A stretch of DNA of 64,000 nt from Meiothermus cerbereus DSM 11376. GTDB taxonomy: Bacteria; Deinococcota; Deinococci; Deinococcales; Thermaceae. Position 1 is the first letter of the stretch, and every line of letters starts with the position of its first letter. The DNA is taken from NCBI RefSeq assembly GCF_000620065.1, contig NZ_JHVI01000004.1, positions 117,065 to 181,064 on the forward strand, written 5' to 3'. Of the stretch, positions 25,211-33,661 are shown piece by piece. The notes beneath the pieces are model-generated. The model worked only from the letters and a program-made list of their open reading frames with translations, was not told where the DNA came from and searched no databases. Made by a program: the position numbers and the translations under genes.

Positions 25211-27901
25211 CTAGCCTGCGTTACGCAAGCCTGCTGCAATCCCCAATAGTGAAAGCATCAAGGCCCGCTCCAAACCCGTGCGTTCTGGAGCCTCGGGGGG
25301 GGTGCGGCGGTAGCGTTCCAGCAGTTCAACCTGCACCAGCGAGATAGGGTCCACATAGGGGTTGCGTAGCTCGGTCTGGCGGGCCAGCACCGGGTGTTTG
25401 AAGAGCAGGGTGTTTTGAAAGGTTTCCTCCAGGATGGCCTTGGTTTCTGCAAAAGCCCGGGCGATGCCGGGGAAGAAGCCTTCGGCCAGCTCGGGCCTAA
25501 CCAGCCGCAGGTATTCGCGGGCAATGCCCAGGTCGGCTTTGGCCAGGGCGATGGCGGCGCTATCCAGGGTGGTGGCAAAAAAAGGCCACTGTTCAAACAT
25601 CTCCCGGCGCAGCTCCAGCGGAATTTCCCGAAGCCCCTCCAAGAGCCCATACCAGCCGGGAATCAAGAGCCGCACCTGCGTCCAGGACATGACCCAGGGG
25701 ATGGCCCGCAGGTCTTTGATCTCCCGCACCTTTCCAGAGCGGTAGACCGGGCGGCTGGCGATGTTGAGCGCCCCAATCTCGCGGATGGGGGTGAGCTGTT
25801 CGTAGAACTCGAAAAAACCGGGGCGGCCTAAGAGCTCCCGATAGGCCTGGGTAGAACGCTCTGCGGCCCGCCCCATGGCCTCGCGCCACTCGGGCTTGAG
25901 GGGCGCGGCCTGACCGTAGAGGTCGCGGGCCGAGGCCAGCGCCATGTGGTAAAGCATCTGCTCGAGGTTGCGTATGGCCAGGTCGGGGTGGGCGTAACGG
26001 TCGGCCAGGGCCTCGCCCTGTTCGGTTAGGCGCATGCGGCTGCCCACCGTACCGGGCGGCAGGCTGGCAATAGCCCGCCCCGCCGTGCCCCCGCCGCGGG
26101 CGGTAGAAGTTCCCCGCCCGTGAAAGTAGTAGACCTGCACGCCCCGGCTTTGGGCGATGGCTGTGATGGCCTCCTGGGCCTGGTAGAGCGCCCAGTTGGC
26201 CGCCAGAAAGCCCGCGTCCTTGTTGGAGTCGGAGTAGCCAATCATCACCTCGAGGCCCTCCCGCCCCTGCACATGGGCCTTGAATACGGGGTTATCCAGC
26301 AGCCGGGCCACCACCTCGGGGGCATGGTGCAGGTCGTCCAGGGTCTCAAAAAGCGGCACCACATCAAAAGGCAGCGCCCGCCCGGGGCGGTACAAACCCA
26401 CCTCCCGCGCCAGCAGCATCACTTCCAGCAGGTCGCTGGCGTGGTGGGTCATCGAGACCACGTGTGCGCCACGGGCCTTCCAGTGTCGCAGGGCCTCGAG
26501 GGCGGTCTGCAAAGCTTTGGTCTGCGGACGATACCCTACAGGGGCCAGCGGTCTGGCTGTGGCCAGCTCCTGGGTGAGCAGGGCTTCCTTTTGCTCCGGC
26601 TTTAGCGTGGCGTACTGCTCCTGCACACCGGCAATTTTTAGCAGCTCGGCCACTGCTTCGCTGAGGGCGCGCGATTCCTCGCGCAGATCCAGACCAACCA
26701 GATCCAGGCCAAAGGCCTCGGCGTTGAGTCGGATGGGTCTCACGCTGGCTCGAGCCACCTCCCCTAGGCCTAGCTGTTCCAGGCTGCGCTCGGCTTTACC
26801 CAGGTCGCTGGCGAACTCGGCGGTGCTGGTGTAGCCGGGGCCGGGCTGCTCGCCCAGCAAAGCCCGCAGCTTGTGGCGCAGACCCATGCCAAACTGGCGG
26901 TAGGGTTCGCCCTGGAAACGCTCGGGCAGCGAAAGATGCCTGGCATGGTCTTCCAGGGCCAGCCGCAACTCGCGGGTGATGGTGATGCGCTCGTCGCTGA
27001 GGGACAGGTCGCGAATCAGGCCGTCTACATCCTCTACAAACTTGCGAATGGCGGTTGTGCGGGCGTAGTTTTGCGCCCAACTGGTAACCTCGGGCAGTAC
27101 GTTGGGGTTGCCGTCTCGGTCACCGCCAATCCAGCTGCGAAACACCAGGGGGGGTGAAAGGTTGGGGCGCTGTCCATAGTGGGCTTCTATGGCCCGCTCG
27201 AGCCCATCTACCAGCCGGGGAATGGCCTGCCACAGGGTGTAGGTGATGTAGAACAGACCACCTTTGACCTCGTCTTCTACGCTGGGGCGGGATTTGCGAA
27301 GTTCTGAGGTGCCCCACAGCAGCGCCACCCGCGCATCCAGGGCAGGGCTGGCCTGTTCCTGCGTCGCTTTTTGGTTTGGCTCGGTCGGCTCCGTGGCATC
27401 CAGCAGCCGGGCAATTTCGCTGATGTGGTAGCGCTGGGTGCGGCGGCGAGTCTCGGTGGGATGGGCGGTAAAGGTCAGGTGCAGCCGCAAGCGTGAAAGC
27501 ACCTCCACGGCCTGCTCGTAGCCAAGGCCCTGGTTTTTGAGCTGCCCCACCAGGGCCAGAAACGACTCGCCCCGGGGTGCTGCTGGGGTGCTATTTTTCT
27601 CGCGCTCCCGGTTGACCCGCACGCGATGGCGTTCTTCGGCCAGGTTGACCAGGTGAAAGTAGGTCGAGAAGGCCCGGATCATGTTTTCGGCCTCGAGCAG
27701 CGAGAGACCCCGCACGATGGACAGAAGCTGCTGCCGGATGTCTTCGGTATAGCCCTGCCGCAGGGTTTTGGTCAGCTCGCGCACCTGTTCTTCCAGTTCA
27801 AAAATACGTTCGCCGGAAAGCGTGCGGATGGCCTTGCCTAAAGCCCGCCCCAGCACATCCACTTCGCGCTTGAGCTGTTCAAAGAGCCGATCTTCGTTCA
27901 T
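25211..27901 (-). CDS. ppc: Phosphoenolpyruvate carboxylase
   Basis: Anaplerotic carboxylation of PEP to oxaloacetate (896 aa, normal length). Signature motifs are [15 protein letters not shown] with the catalytic His, [25 protein letters not shown] and [13 protein letters not shown]; the C terminus ends LRNAG, close to the NTG end of the family. On the minus strand TTGGGA, a 17-nt spacer and TACACT precede the ATG by 8 nt. Together with mdh and malic enzyme it controls the C3/C4 branch point. Confidence 0.97.
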   Translation of the reverse strand: MNEDRLFEQLKREVDVLGRALGKAIRTLSGERIFELEEQVRELTKTLRQGYTEDIRQQLLSIVRGLSLLEAENMIRAFSTYFHLVNLAEERHRVRVNREREKNSTPAAPRGESFLALVGQLKNQGLGYEQAVEVLSRLRLHLTFTAHPTETRRRTQRYHISEIARLLDATEPTEPNQKATQEQASPALDARVALLWGTSELRKSRPSVEDEVKGGLFYITYTLWQAIPRLVDGLERAIEAHYGQRPNLSPPLVFRSWIGGDRDGNPNVLPEVTSWAQNYARTTAIRKFVEDVDGLIRDLSLSDERITITRELRLALEDHARHLSLPERFQGEPYRQFGMGLRHKLRALLGEQPGPGYTSTAEFASDLGKAERSLEQLGLGEVARASVRPIRLNAEAFGLDLVGLDLREESRALSEAVAELLKIAGVQEQYATLKPEQKEALLTQELATARPLAPVGYRPQTKALQTALEALRHWKARGAHVVSMTHHASDLLEVMLLAREVGLYRPGRALPFDVVPLFETLDDLHHAPEVVARLLDNPVFKAHVQGREGLEVMIGYSDSNKDAGFLAANWALYQAQEAITAIAQSRGVQVYYFHGRGTSTARGGGTAGRAIASLPPGTVGSRMRLTEQGEALADRYAHPDLAIRNLEQMLYHMALASARDLYGQAAPLKPEWREAMGRAAERSTQAYRELLGRPGFFEFYEQLTPIREIGALNIASRPVYRSGKVREIKDLRAIPWVMSWTQVRLLIPGWYGLLEGLREIPLELRREMFEQWPFFATTLDSAAIALAKADLGIAREYLRLVRPELAEGFFPGIARAFAETKAILEETFQNTLLFKHPVLARQTELRNPYVDPISLVQVELLERYRRTPPEAPERTGLERALMLSLLGIAAGLRNAG

Positions 27902-27909
27902 CCAGCGAT

Positions 27910-27938
27910 AGTGTAACGGGTTTGTAAGCCATTCCCAA
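27910..27938 (-). promoter_or_regulatory. Promoter of ppc
   Basis: Minus-strand TTGGGA (27938-27933), 17-nt spacer and TACACT (27915-27910), 8 nt from the ppc ATG. No ribosome site, so probably leaderless. Confidence 0.55.
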
Positions 27939-28003
27939 ACCCTGCGGCTGCCGCGTTTTGGGGGGATTGTGCCCTCTGGAAGGCCAGCTTATTGAAATAC
28001 CGT

Positions 28004-28032
28004 TTGACGTGGATTTCTTTTGCCTTTAGCTT
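28004..28032 (+). promoter_or_regulatory. Promoter of nudix gene (leaderless)
   Basis: TTGACG (28004-28009), exactly 17 nt, TAGCTT (28027-28032), then 6 nt to ATG 28039. This is the best-formed leaderless promoter in the window. Confidence 0.7.
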
Positions 28033-28038
28033 GGGGGC

Positions 28039-28551
28039 ATGCCCGAACGGCAGTACTTGTACAAAGGCCGCATCCTGAACCTGGCCCTGGAAGGCCCCTA
28101 CGAGATCGTAGAACACGCCGACGCAGTGGCGGTACTGGTCGAGCGGGGCGGAAAACTGCTTTTTGTGCGGCAGTACCGCCCGGCCATCGGCAGCGAGACC
28201 CTTGAGATTCCGGCGGGCCTCATTGACCCCGGCGAGACCCCCGAACAGGCGGCCCTGCGCGAGCTGGCCGAGGAAGCCCAGCTAACCGGCCAGCTACACT
28301 ACCTGACCGGCTTTTACCTTTCGCCGGGGTTTTGCGACGAGAAGCTGCACGTTTTTCGGGCTACCCATACCCGCCCGGCCTACGCAAAGCCCGACGACGA
28401 CGAAGCCATCACGGTAGAATGGCACTACCCGCGCCAGGTTTTGCGGGATGCCCGCGACGGCAGGGTTCAGATATCGGCCTCGGCCCTGGCCGGAATCCTC
28501 TTCTACCTGAGCGAGAAGGCGCTCGAGGACGACATTCCCTATTACGAGTAG
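28039..28551 (+). CDS. Nudix hydrolase (ADP-ribose pyrophosphatase type)
   Basis: A 170-aa Nudix protein. The box GxxxxxEx7REUxEExGU is seen as GLIDPGETPEQAALRELAEE, and TGFYLSPGFCDEKLHVF follows as in ADP-ribose pyrophosphatases. It probably hydrolyses ADP-ribose to AMP and ribose-5-phosphate. It is transcribed from a leaderless promoter and is followed 37 nt later by ribF, perhaps as an operon; both act on nucleotide-type cofactors. Confidence 0.92.
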   Translation: MPERQYLYKGRILNLALEGPYEIVEHADAVAVLVERGGKLLFVRQYRPAIGSETLEIPAGLIDPGETPEQAALRELAEEAQLTGQLHYLTGFYLSPGFCDEKLHVFRATHTRPAYAKPDDDEAITVEWHYPRQVLRDARDGRVQISASALAGILFYLSEKALEDDIPYYE

Positions 28552-28588
28552 CGCACCTACCGCTGTCCGCCCGGCACCAATACCTGCC

Positions 28589-29476
28589 ATGTTGCTTATC
28601 AACGACCCCTCCGATGCGCCGGCTGGCCCCAAGGTGGTGGCGATTGGCAGCTTTGATGGCCTGCACCTGGGGCACCAGCACCTGATTCACCAGGCCCAGC
28701 AGGCGGCCAAGAGCCTGCACGTGCCGCTGCTGGTGTACACCTTCGACCCCCCCAGCAAGGTCTTCATGAGAGGGGAGGGCTTCCTGACCGACTTGTCGGA
28801 GAAGCTCGAGCTCCTGAGGGGCTTGGGGGTCGAGATCGCCCTGATTGTGCCCTTCACCGAGGCTTTCTCCAGGCGCAGCAAGGACGACTTCCTGGATGAC
28901 CTGCGTACCCTGGAAGCCCAGCGCATCTATGTGGGGGCCGATTTCCGCTTTGGGCAGGGGCGGGCCGGGGGCCTGGAGGATTTGAATGCCGTAGCGCCGA
29001 CCCAGATTCTGCCGCTGCTCGAGCTGGGCGGGGGGCCGGTCAAGTCGAGCCGCATCCGCGACCTGCTGCGTGCAGGGCGGGTAGACGAGGCCAAGCTCCT
29101 GCTGGGCCGGGCCTACACGGCCCGGGGTATCGTGCGGGAAGGCGACAGGCTGGGACGAAAACTAGGTTTTCCCACCGCCAATATCGAAGTGGCCCACCTC
29201 AAAATTCTGCCGATGGGGGTGTTTGCTGTGCGGGTGCAGACCCCACAGGGCAAGTTTGGCGGGATGGCCAACGTCGGCTATCGCCCCACGGTTTCGGGCC
29301 AGAGCCTGCGCTTTGAGGTACACCTGTTTGGCTTTGTGGGCGATTTGTATGGGCAAGAACTCACCGTCGAGTTTCTGACCCGGCTGCGTGGCGAAATGAA
29401 GTTCGAGAGCCTCGAGGCCCTCAAAGCCCAGCTCGCCCAGGATGCCGAGGCTGCCCGCCGGGTCTTGGGGATTTAA
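28589..29476 (+). CDS. ribF: Bifunctional riboflavin kinase/FMN adenylyltransferase
   Basis: A 295-aa two-domain enzyme making FMN and FAD from riboflavin. The N-terminal FAD synthetase domain has IGSFDGLHLGHQHLI (HxGH-type nucleotidyl transfer motif) and VGADFRFGQGRAGG. The C-terminal riboflavin kinase domain has GDRLGRKLGFPTANIE and GGMANVGYRPTV. Length is typical. Start at ATG 28589. Confidence 0.95.
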   Translation: MLLINDPSDAPAGPKVVAIGSFDGLHLGHQHLIHQAQQAAKSLHVPLLVYTFDPPSKVFMRGEGFLTDLSEKLELLRGLGVEIALIVPFTEAFSRRSKDDFLDDLRTLEAQRIYVGADFRFGQGRAGGLEDLNAVAPTQILPLLELGGGPVKSSRIRDLLRAGRVDEAKLLLGRAYTARGIVREGDRLGRKLGFPTANIEVAHLKILPMGVFAVRVQTPQGKFGGMANVGYRPTVSGQSLRFEVHLFGFVGDLYGQELTVEFLTRLRGEMKFESLEALKAQLAQDAEAARRVLGI

Positions 29477-29477
29477 G

Positions 29478-29534
29478 TTGCGCCAGGGTAGATTGGCAAA
29501 ACCAGTGGAGTAGGTCTATGCGTGCCTGGCGCAA
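29478..29534. repeat. Spaced inverted repeat after ribF
   Basis: TTGCGCCAGG (29478-29487) and its exact reverse complement CCTGGCGCAA (29525-29534), separated by 37 nt. Too far apart for a simple terminator; its role is unknown. Confidence 0.5.
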
Positions 29535-29586
29535 TTCCCCCAGCGATCTTTCGGAACAGCAACTTGTATTTCAACTATGGAGACAC

Positions 29587-30000
29587 CTAGCGGGGTATAT
29601 CCTCGTCGGTCATGAAGCGGGGCCTGACCCAGCGCACCTCCTCGAAGGTGCCGTCGTAGCGCAGGATGGCGGCGATGCGGGCCCTGGAGTACACCTGGTG
29701 CGGCTTCTTGGGGATGAAGGCGGTCACGATGTCTACCCAGCGCGGCTCGCGGTACTCCAGCACCACGTGCAGCGGTAGCTTGAGCTGGGGCGGAAAAACC
29801 ATGTAGCCCAGCACCAGCATGCGCTGGTCTTCGGGGTAGACGGCCATCTCGCGGCCCCACTCCACCGCCTGCAACACGTCGTGCTCGATGAAGCCTTCTT
29901 GCAGCATGTGCTTGGCCACGTGGGGGCCAATGCGGTAGCGGCCTTCGCGGATGTAGGGGAGGAGTTCCTCGAGCCTGCGAATGCGTGGTCGTTTGAGCAT
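29587..30000 (-). CDS. DUF4258-like protein
   Basis: A 137-aa soluble protein whose first half (GPHVAKHMLQEGFIEHDVLQAVEWG, read in parts) resembles DUF4258 / toxin-like RelE-fold proteins that begin with a conserved His near an initial helix. The second half has alternating hydrophobic strands (PLHVVLEYREP, WVDIVTAFIP). No antitoxin partner is adjacent. ATG 30000 is chosen with GGGAGG 4 nt upstream. A perfect TATAAT lies 95 nt upstream on the minus strand. Confidence 0.65.
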   Translation of the reverse strand: MLKRPRIRRLEELLPYIREGRYRIGPHVAKHMLQEGFIEHDVLQAVEWGREMAVYPEDQRMLVLGYMVFPPQLKLPLHVVLEYREPRWVDIVTAFIPKKPHQVYSRARIAAILRYDGTFEEVRWVRPRFMTDEDIPR

Positions 30001-30095
30001 CCATCCTCCCTTTAGCAATCAACCCCACGCTCGAGAGAGGTAGGGTTGGGTATTCGGCCTGCAAGAACCCCGCTTGGTGGAGTCCTGTGACTTTG

Positions 30096-30101
30096 ATTAT
30101 A
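30096..30101 (-). promoter_or_regulatory. -10 box upstream of DUF4258-like gene
   Basis: Consensus TATAAT on the minus strand overlapping the comF stop codon. The -35 is unclear. Confidence 0.4.
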
Positions 30102-30723
30102 GGGAATATTTGGCGAGTTCGTGTGGGCTCTTGACCGCAATTGCCGCACCGTAAACCTTGGCCGCTCCGGCCTCGAGCAGGGCTTTGCGCGCGCGCTCGA
30201 AGGTGGTTCCGGTGGTCACCACATCGTCTACCAGCAGCCAGATTCCTTTCACCCGGCTGACAGGCTGAAAGGTGGCCTGGGAGAGTTGCAAGCGCCGCAG
30301 GAGGGTTTTTTGGGTTTGCGATTTGTCCAGTGCTGTGCGCGAGAGCACGCTTTTGTAAGGGATGCGAAGCTCTTTAGCTGCTGCTTGGGCCAGCAGTTCG
30401 GCCTGGTTATAGCCTCGCTGAATCTGGCGATGGGGCAGGGTGGGTACGGCAGTCACGCCGTCCAGTCCCCATTCAGCCTGTCGCACCCCAAGGGCCATCC
30501 TCTGGCCCAGCAATAGGGCCAGGTTGCGCCGACCCTGGTATTTGAGGGCACGGGCAAGATTGCCAAAGCGCTGGTAGCTGCCCAGATACACAAATCCCGG
30601 CCCGTGCCTTGGAACCAGCGCACGCTGGCATTCGCTGCACAGGGTTGGCTCTTGCAGTGGCTTGGCGCAACCCGGGCAGGTCGCGCCGGTTAGTTGTTCC
30701 CACCAGCCCAGCAATGGGTTCAC
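30097..30723 (-). CDS. comF: ComF-family phosphoribosyltransferase-like protein
   Basis: A 208-aa protein of the ComF family, needed for handling of incoming DNA in natural transformation. It has an N-terminal four-Cys zinc element (CPGC and CSEC, residues 16-33) and a C-terminal PRTase fold with LLVDDVVTTGTTFERARKAL as the PRPP loop. GTG 30723 follows the mtnA stop by 3 nt and uses GGAGTGAGG as ribosome site, so it is cotranslated with mtnA. Natural competence is characteristic of Thermaceae. Confidence 0.9.
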   Translation of the reverse strand: MNPLLGWWEQLTGATCPGCAKPLQEPTLCSECQRALVPRHGPGFVYLGSYQRFGNLARALKYQGRRNLALLLGQRMALGVRQAEWGLDGVTAVPTLPHRQIQRGYNQAELLAQAAAKELRIPYKSVLSRTALDKSQTQKTLLRRLQLSQATFQPVSRVKGIWLLVDDVVTTGTTFERARKALLEAGAAKVYGAAIAVKSPHELAKYSL

Positions 30724-30726
30724 GCC

Positions 30727-31710
30727 TCACTCCATCCCCAGGGCGGCCCGCAGGGCCTCGTCGAAGGGGGGATAGAGCACCCCTTTCTCGGTTACGATGC
30801 CGGTAATCAGGTGGTGCGGGGTTACATCGAAGCCAGGGTGGGCCGCCGGAAATCCCTCGGGCGCGATGGGCTGTCCCCGAATGACCGTGACCTCCTGGGC
30901 CGAACGCTTCTCGATGGGAATCTGGTCGCCGCGCTGTAGCCTGGGGTCTACCGAGGAGAGCGGCAGGGCCGGATAGAAGGGGATGCCGTGGTACTGCGCC
31001 AGAATGGCCAGGCCATAGGTGCCGATTTTGTTGGCAAAGTCGCCGTTCATGGCCATGCGGTCGGTGCCGAGGATTACTGCATCCACCTGACCCTGGCCCA
31101 TCATGTAGGCCGCCATGTTGTCGCTAATCAGGGTGGCGGGTACCCCGGCTTTTTGCAGTTCGTAGGCGGTTAGGCGGGCCCCTTGCAGGTAGGGACGGGT
31201 CTCGTCTACCCAGACGTGCGTTACCCGGCCCTGCCGGTAGGCCTCGACGATGGCCCCCAAAGCCGTTCCGAATCCGCCCGTGGCCAGGGGGCCGGTGTTG
31301 CAATGGGTGAGCACCTGGCCCTTGAGCACCCGTGCGCCGTGCTGGCTGATGGCTCGCTCGGTTTCTTCTACCTCACTCCAGATGGCCTGGGCTTCCTGTA
31401 GCGAGGCCTCGAGGTGGCCCCAGTGGGGTTTCATGCGATCCAGGGCGTAAAACAGGTTGACCGCGGTGGGCCGGCTCTGGCGCAGCAGGGCATCGGCTTG
31501 GGCCAGGTCTTCGCCCGACAGGTGGGCCAACACCATGCCAAAAGCTGCCGTCACCCCGATGGCCGGGGCCCCCCGCACCACCATCTCGCGGATGCCGACG
31601 GCGGCCTCGAGGGCGCTTTTGCAGGGCACCCAGACTTCCTCAAAGGGGAGCTTGCGCTGATCCAGGAGCCAAAAGGTGTTGTTTTCAAAACGAAAGGGCA
31701 CTACGCGCAT
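30727..31710 (-). CDS. mtnA: Methylthioribose-1-phosphate isomerase
   Basis: A 327-aa eIF2B-like isomerase of the methionine salvage pathway. The catalytic Cys is in LTHCNTGPLATGGFGTALG and the Asp in LGTDRMAMNGDFANKIGTYG; the N-terminal RGAPAIGVTAAFG motif is also present. The related ribose-1,5-bisphosphate isomerases are less likely. On the minus strand TAGACT lies 6 nt before the ATG, so the mRNA is probably leaderless. It fits with mtnN at 58.4 kb, which supplies methylthioribose. Confidence 0.93.
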   Translation of the reverse strand: MRVVPFRFENNTFWLLDQRKLPFEEVWVPCKSALEAAVGIREMVVRGAPAIGVTAAFGMVLAHLSGEDLAQADALLRQSRPTAVNLFYALDRMKPHWGHLEASLQEAQAIWSEVEETERAISQHGARVLKGQVLTHCNTGPLATGGFGTALGAIVEAYRQGRVTHVWVDETRPYLQGARLTAYELQKAGVPATLISDNMAAYMMGQGQVDAVILGTDRMAMNGDFANKIGTYGLAILAQYHGIPFYPALPLSSVDPRLQRGDQIPIEKRSAQEVTVIRGQPIAPEGFPAAHPGFDVTPHHLITGIVTEKGVLYPPFDEALRAALGME

Positions 31711-31719
31711 GGGGTCAGT

Positions 31720-32886
31720 CTACTTCAGGCTGTTGAGCAGGCTGGTGTAGAGCAAGAAGAACTGGTTTTCGTCCAGCCGGGCCTGGGGGTTGTTCCAGGT
31801 GGCCGAGACGCAGTACTGCTTGCCATCCCTGGCCGTGAGCCAGGTGGTCAGGTTCAGCACCCCTGGCTCGGAGCCCCCTTTGTAGGCCACCCGCTGCCAG
31901 TCGGCGGGGTTGGCGAGGCCGGGGTTGAGCGACATCAGGGGCAGGGCCTGCACCCGGCTCATCAGCGCGCACAGCTCGCGGGTGCTGAAGAACCACTCCA
32001 CATCGATAGCGACAGGCCCCCCGGCGAACACGCCGGCGTCGGGCAGGGGGAGGCGGGCCAGTTGGGGCAGCAAGGCCGCCCGCCCGGCGGGGTTGGCCCG
32101 GTAGCGCTCGAGCCATTGCCGGTTTTGCGGGTTCTTGAGCACAAAGGCCTCGCGGGTGGTGAGGAAGGGCCGGTTGCGGGGGGCGATTTTTTCCACCTCG
32201 GCCCGCCCGACGATATTAATCAGGGCATCGCTAGCGGTATTATCGGAGATGGAGATCATTTGGGTAGCGTACTGCTCGAGGCTCAAGGGGGTTCCGTCGG
32301 GCAGGTTCTGCAGGGTGCCGCTGGGCAGGCTTTTCCACTCCGGGCGCAGCGGCACGGTATCGCTCCACTTGCGCCGCCCGGCCTCGATCTGCTGGCGCAG
32401 GGCTTCCAGCACGGCCAGTTTGAAGCTCGAGCCCACCGCCAGCACCCGGTCGGCCTCGAGGTTCAGGCGCTCCTGGGAGCCTTGCAGCACCAGCATGCTC
32501 GCCTGCCCCGGTAGCTTGCGATACTCGGCCAGGAGCTGTTCCGGGGTTAGGGCCACTTTAGGTTGGGCCGGTCGGAAGAATAGCCCCTGGATGCGTCCTC
32601 CAGCATCCAGCGAGATCTGCGCTGGCACCACCCCGCGCTCGAAGTTCACCCGAAAGTTGGGGCCGTCCGGCGCTACGCCCTCGTAGCGCCCCAGGCCGTC
32701 CAGCAGTTGCTGGAGAATGGCCTCCACCTGGGCCAGCGGCACCTGCTGCAAGAACGCCGGGGCGAACCATTCGGACTTAGCCGGGCGCTCGGTGAAGAGG
32801 CGCTCGAGAGCCGCCTTGGGGGTTAGGGTGGCCTGGGCTATAGCCAGCCCGAGCAAAAGGGTTCCTGCCGTCATCCAGAATCTCAT
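31720..32886 (-). CDS. Secreted class A beta-lactamase-like serine hydrolase
   Basis: A 388-aa protein with an N-terminal signal peptide (TAGTLLLGLAIAQA), a DUF3887-like beta-rich domain (about 35-110) and a penicillin-recognising hydrolase domain. Active-site motifs are S153-x-x-K156 in VGSSFK, S214-D-N216 in ISISDNTASD and a KGG triad (YKGGSEPG) in place of KTG. Hydrolysis of a beta-lactam or a peptidoglycan-related substrate is possible; the extra domain argues against a plain resistance enzyme. It follows an ArsR-like regulator gene by 10 nt. Confidence 0.85.
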   Translation of the reverse strand: MRFWMTAGTLLLGLAIAQATLTPKAALERLFTERPAKSEWFAPAFLQQVPLAQVEAILQQLLDGLGRYEGVAPDGPNFRVNFERGVVPAQISLDAGGRIQGLFFRPAQPKVALTPEQLLAEYRKLPGQASMLVLQGSQERLNLEADRVLAVGSSFKLAVLEALRQQIEAGRRKWSDTVPLRPEWKSLPSGTLQNLPDGTPLSLEQYATQMISISDNTASDALINIVGRAEVEKIAPRNRPFLTTREAFVLKNPQNRQWLERYRANPAGRAALLPQLARLPLPDAGVFAGGPVAIDVEWFFSTRELCALMSRVQALPLMSLNPGLANPADWQRVAYKGGSEPGVLNLTTWLTARDGKQYCVSATWNNPQARLDENQFFLLYTSLLNSLK

Positions 32887-32896
32887 CGGTACCTCC

Positions 32897-33418
32897 TTAC
32901 GATTCCGCCTGTTCTATCTGCGCTGCCAGGGCCTCGCCCCCGGCGGCGCTCAGTATGACCAGTAAAGGGATGATTCTTTCGGGGGGTACTGTGTAAGAGC
33001 CTCGCTTGCCCACCTTGAGCCAGCCGGCGCTTTGCAACTCCTTGAGATGGTGGTAGAGCCGACCGGTGGTGCCGATGTCCTCGAGGTGCTGTAGCTCCTG
33101 GGAGGTGCTCTTGCTATTCAGCACGGCCCGGAGAAGTTCCAGGCGCATAGGGTGGGCCAGGGCAGCGAGGTTTTCAGCCACCTCTGCCCAAGAGGTTCTA
33201 AGGAGAGGGCCCACCGGTAAGCCCCACTGCCAACCCCAGGTGCCCGAAGCCACCTCGGCCTGCCCGGCAAACACCACCTCGCCGCCCGGTCTAGCGGTCT
33301 CACGCAGGTAATCCAGTGCCCAGAAGGGGCCTTCGGGCGACTTCGACGATGCCACCGAGGCTCGTTCCAGTGCTTCTAGGCGGGCCTCGAGCCGACTGAG
33401 CCGGGTCTCAATATCCAC
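32897..33418 (-). CDS. ArsR-like winged-helix regulator
   Basis: A 173-aa DNA-binding protein. The first about 22 residues are a short coiled coil (ETRLSRLEARLEALERA); the winged helix spans about residues 80-150 (AALAHPMRLELLRAVL, then STSQELQHLEDIGTTGRLYHHLKELQSAGWLKV). It lacks the metal-binding cysteines of ArsR/SmtB sensors. GTG 33418 has TAACGT 6 nt upstream and no ribosome site. It heads an operon with the beta-lactamase-like gene and probably binds the tandem repeat over its own promoter. Confidence 0.85.
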   Translation of the reverse strand: MDIETRLSRLEARLEALERASVASSKSPEGPFWALDYLRETARPGGEVVFAGQAEVASGTWGWQWGLPVGPLLRTSWAEVAENLAALAHPMRLELLRAVLNSKSTSQELQHLEDIGTTGRLYHHLKELQSAGWLKVGKRGSYTVPPERIIPLLVILSAAGGEALAAQIEQAES

Positions 33419-33423
33419 GTAAA

Positions 33424-33443
33424 TACGTTATTACGTTATTACG
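33424..33443. promoter_or_regulatory. Tandem 8-bp operator over promoter
   Basis: TACGTTAT repeated directly twice plus TACG (2.5 copies). On the minus strand the second copy contains the TAACGT -10 box of the ArsR-like gene. A regulator bound here would block its own promoter. Confidence 0.55.
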
Positions 33444-33661
33444 AAAAATAAATGAGAAATAGAACCACACTTTGATGCCCGAGTCGAATTTCAAGTCAAG
33501 CAGCACCACACAAACAGCCCCGGCTTGTCAGTCACAACGCCTCCTGAGCGCTCTTCAGTTGTGAAGACTGTGACAAGGAATACTAAAACCCATTCAGAGC
33601 GCAACTGACCGGGCGCTTCACATCCCAGAGCGGTTGAGGAAGAACTCCCAGTGACTCAGTT

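Noticed and set aside
33524..33577. Inverted repeat CTTGTCA...TGACAAG between the ArsR-like gene and glgP
   Set aside because: Stem is interrupted and loop long; may be part of the region's folding but too weak to call a terminator.
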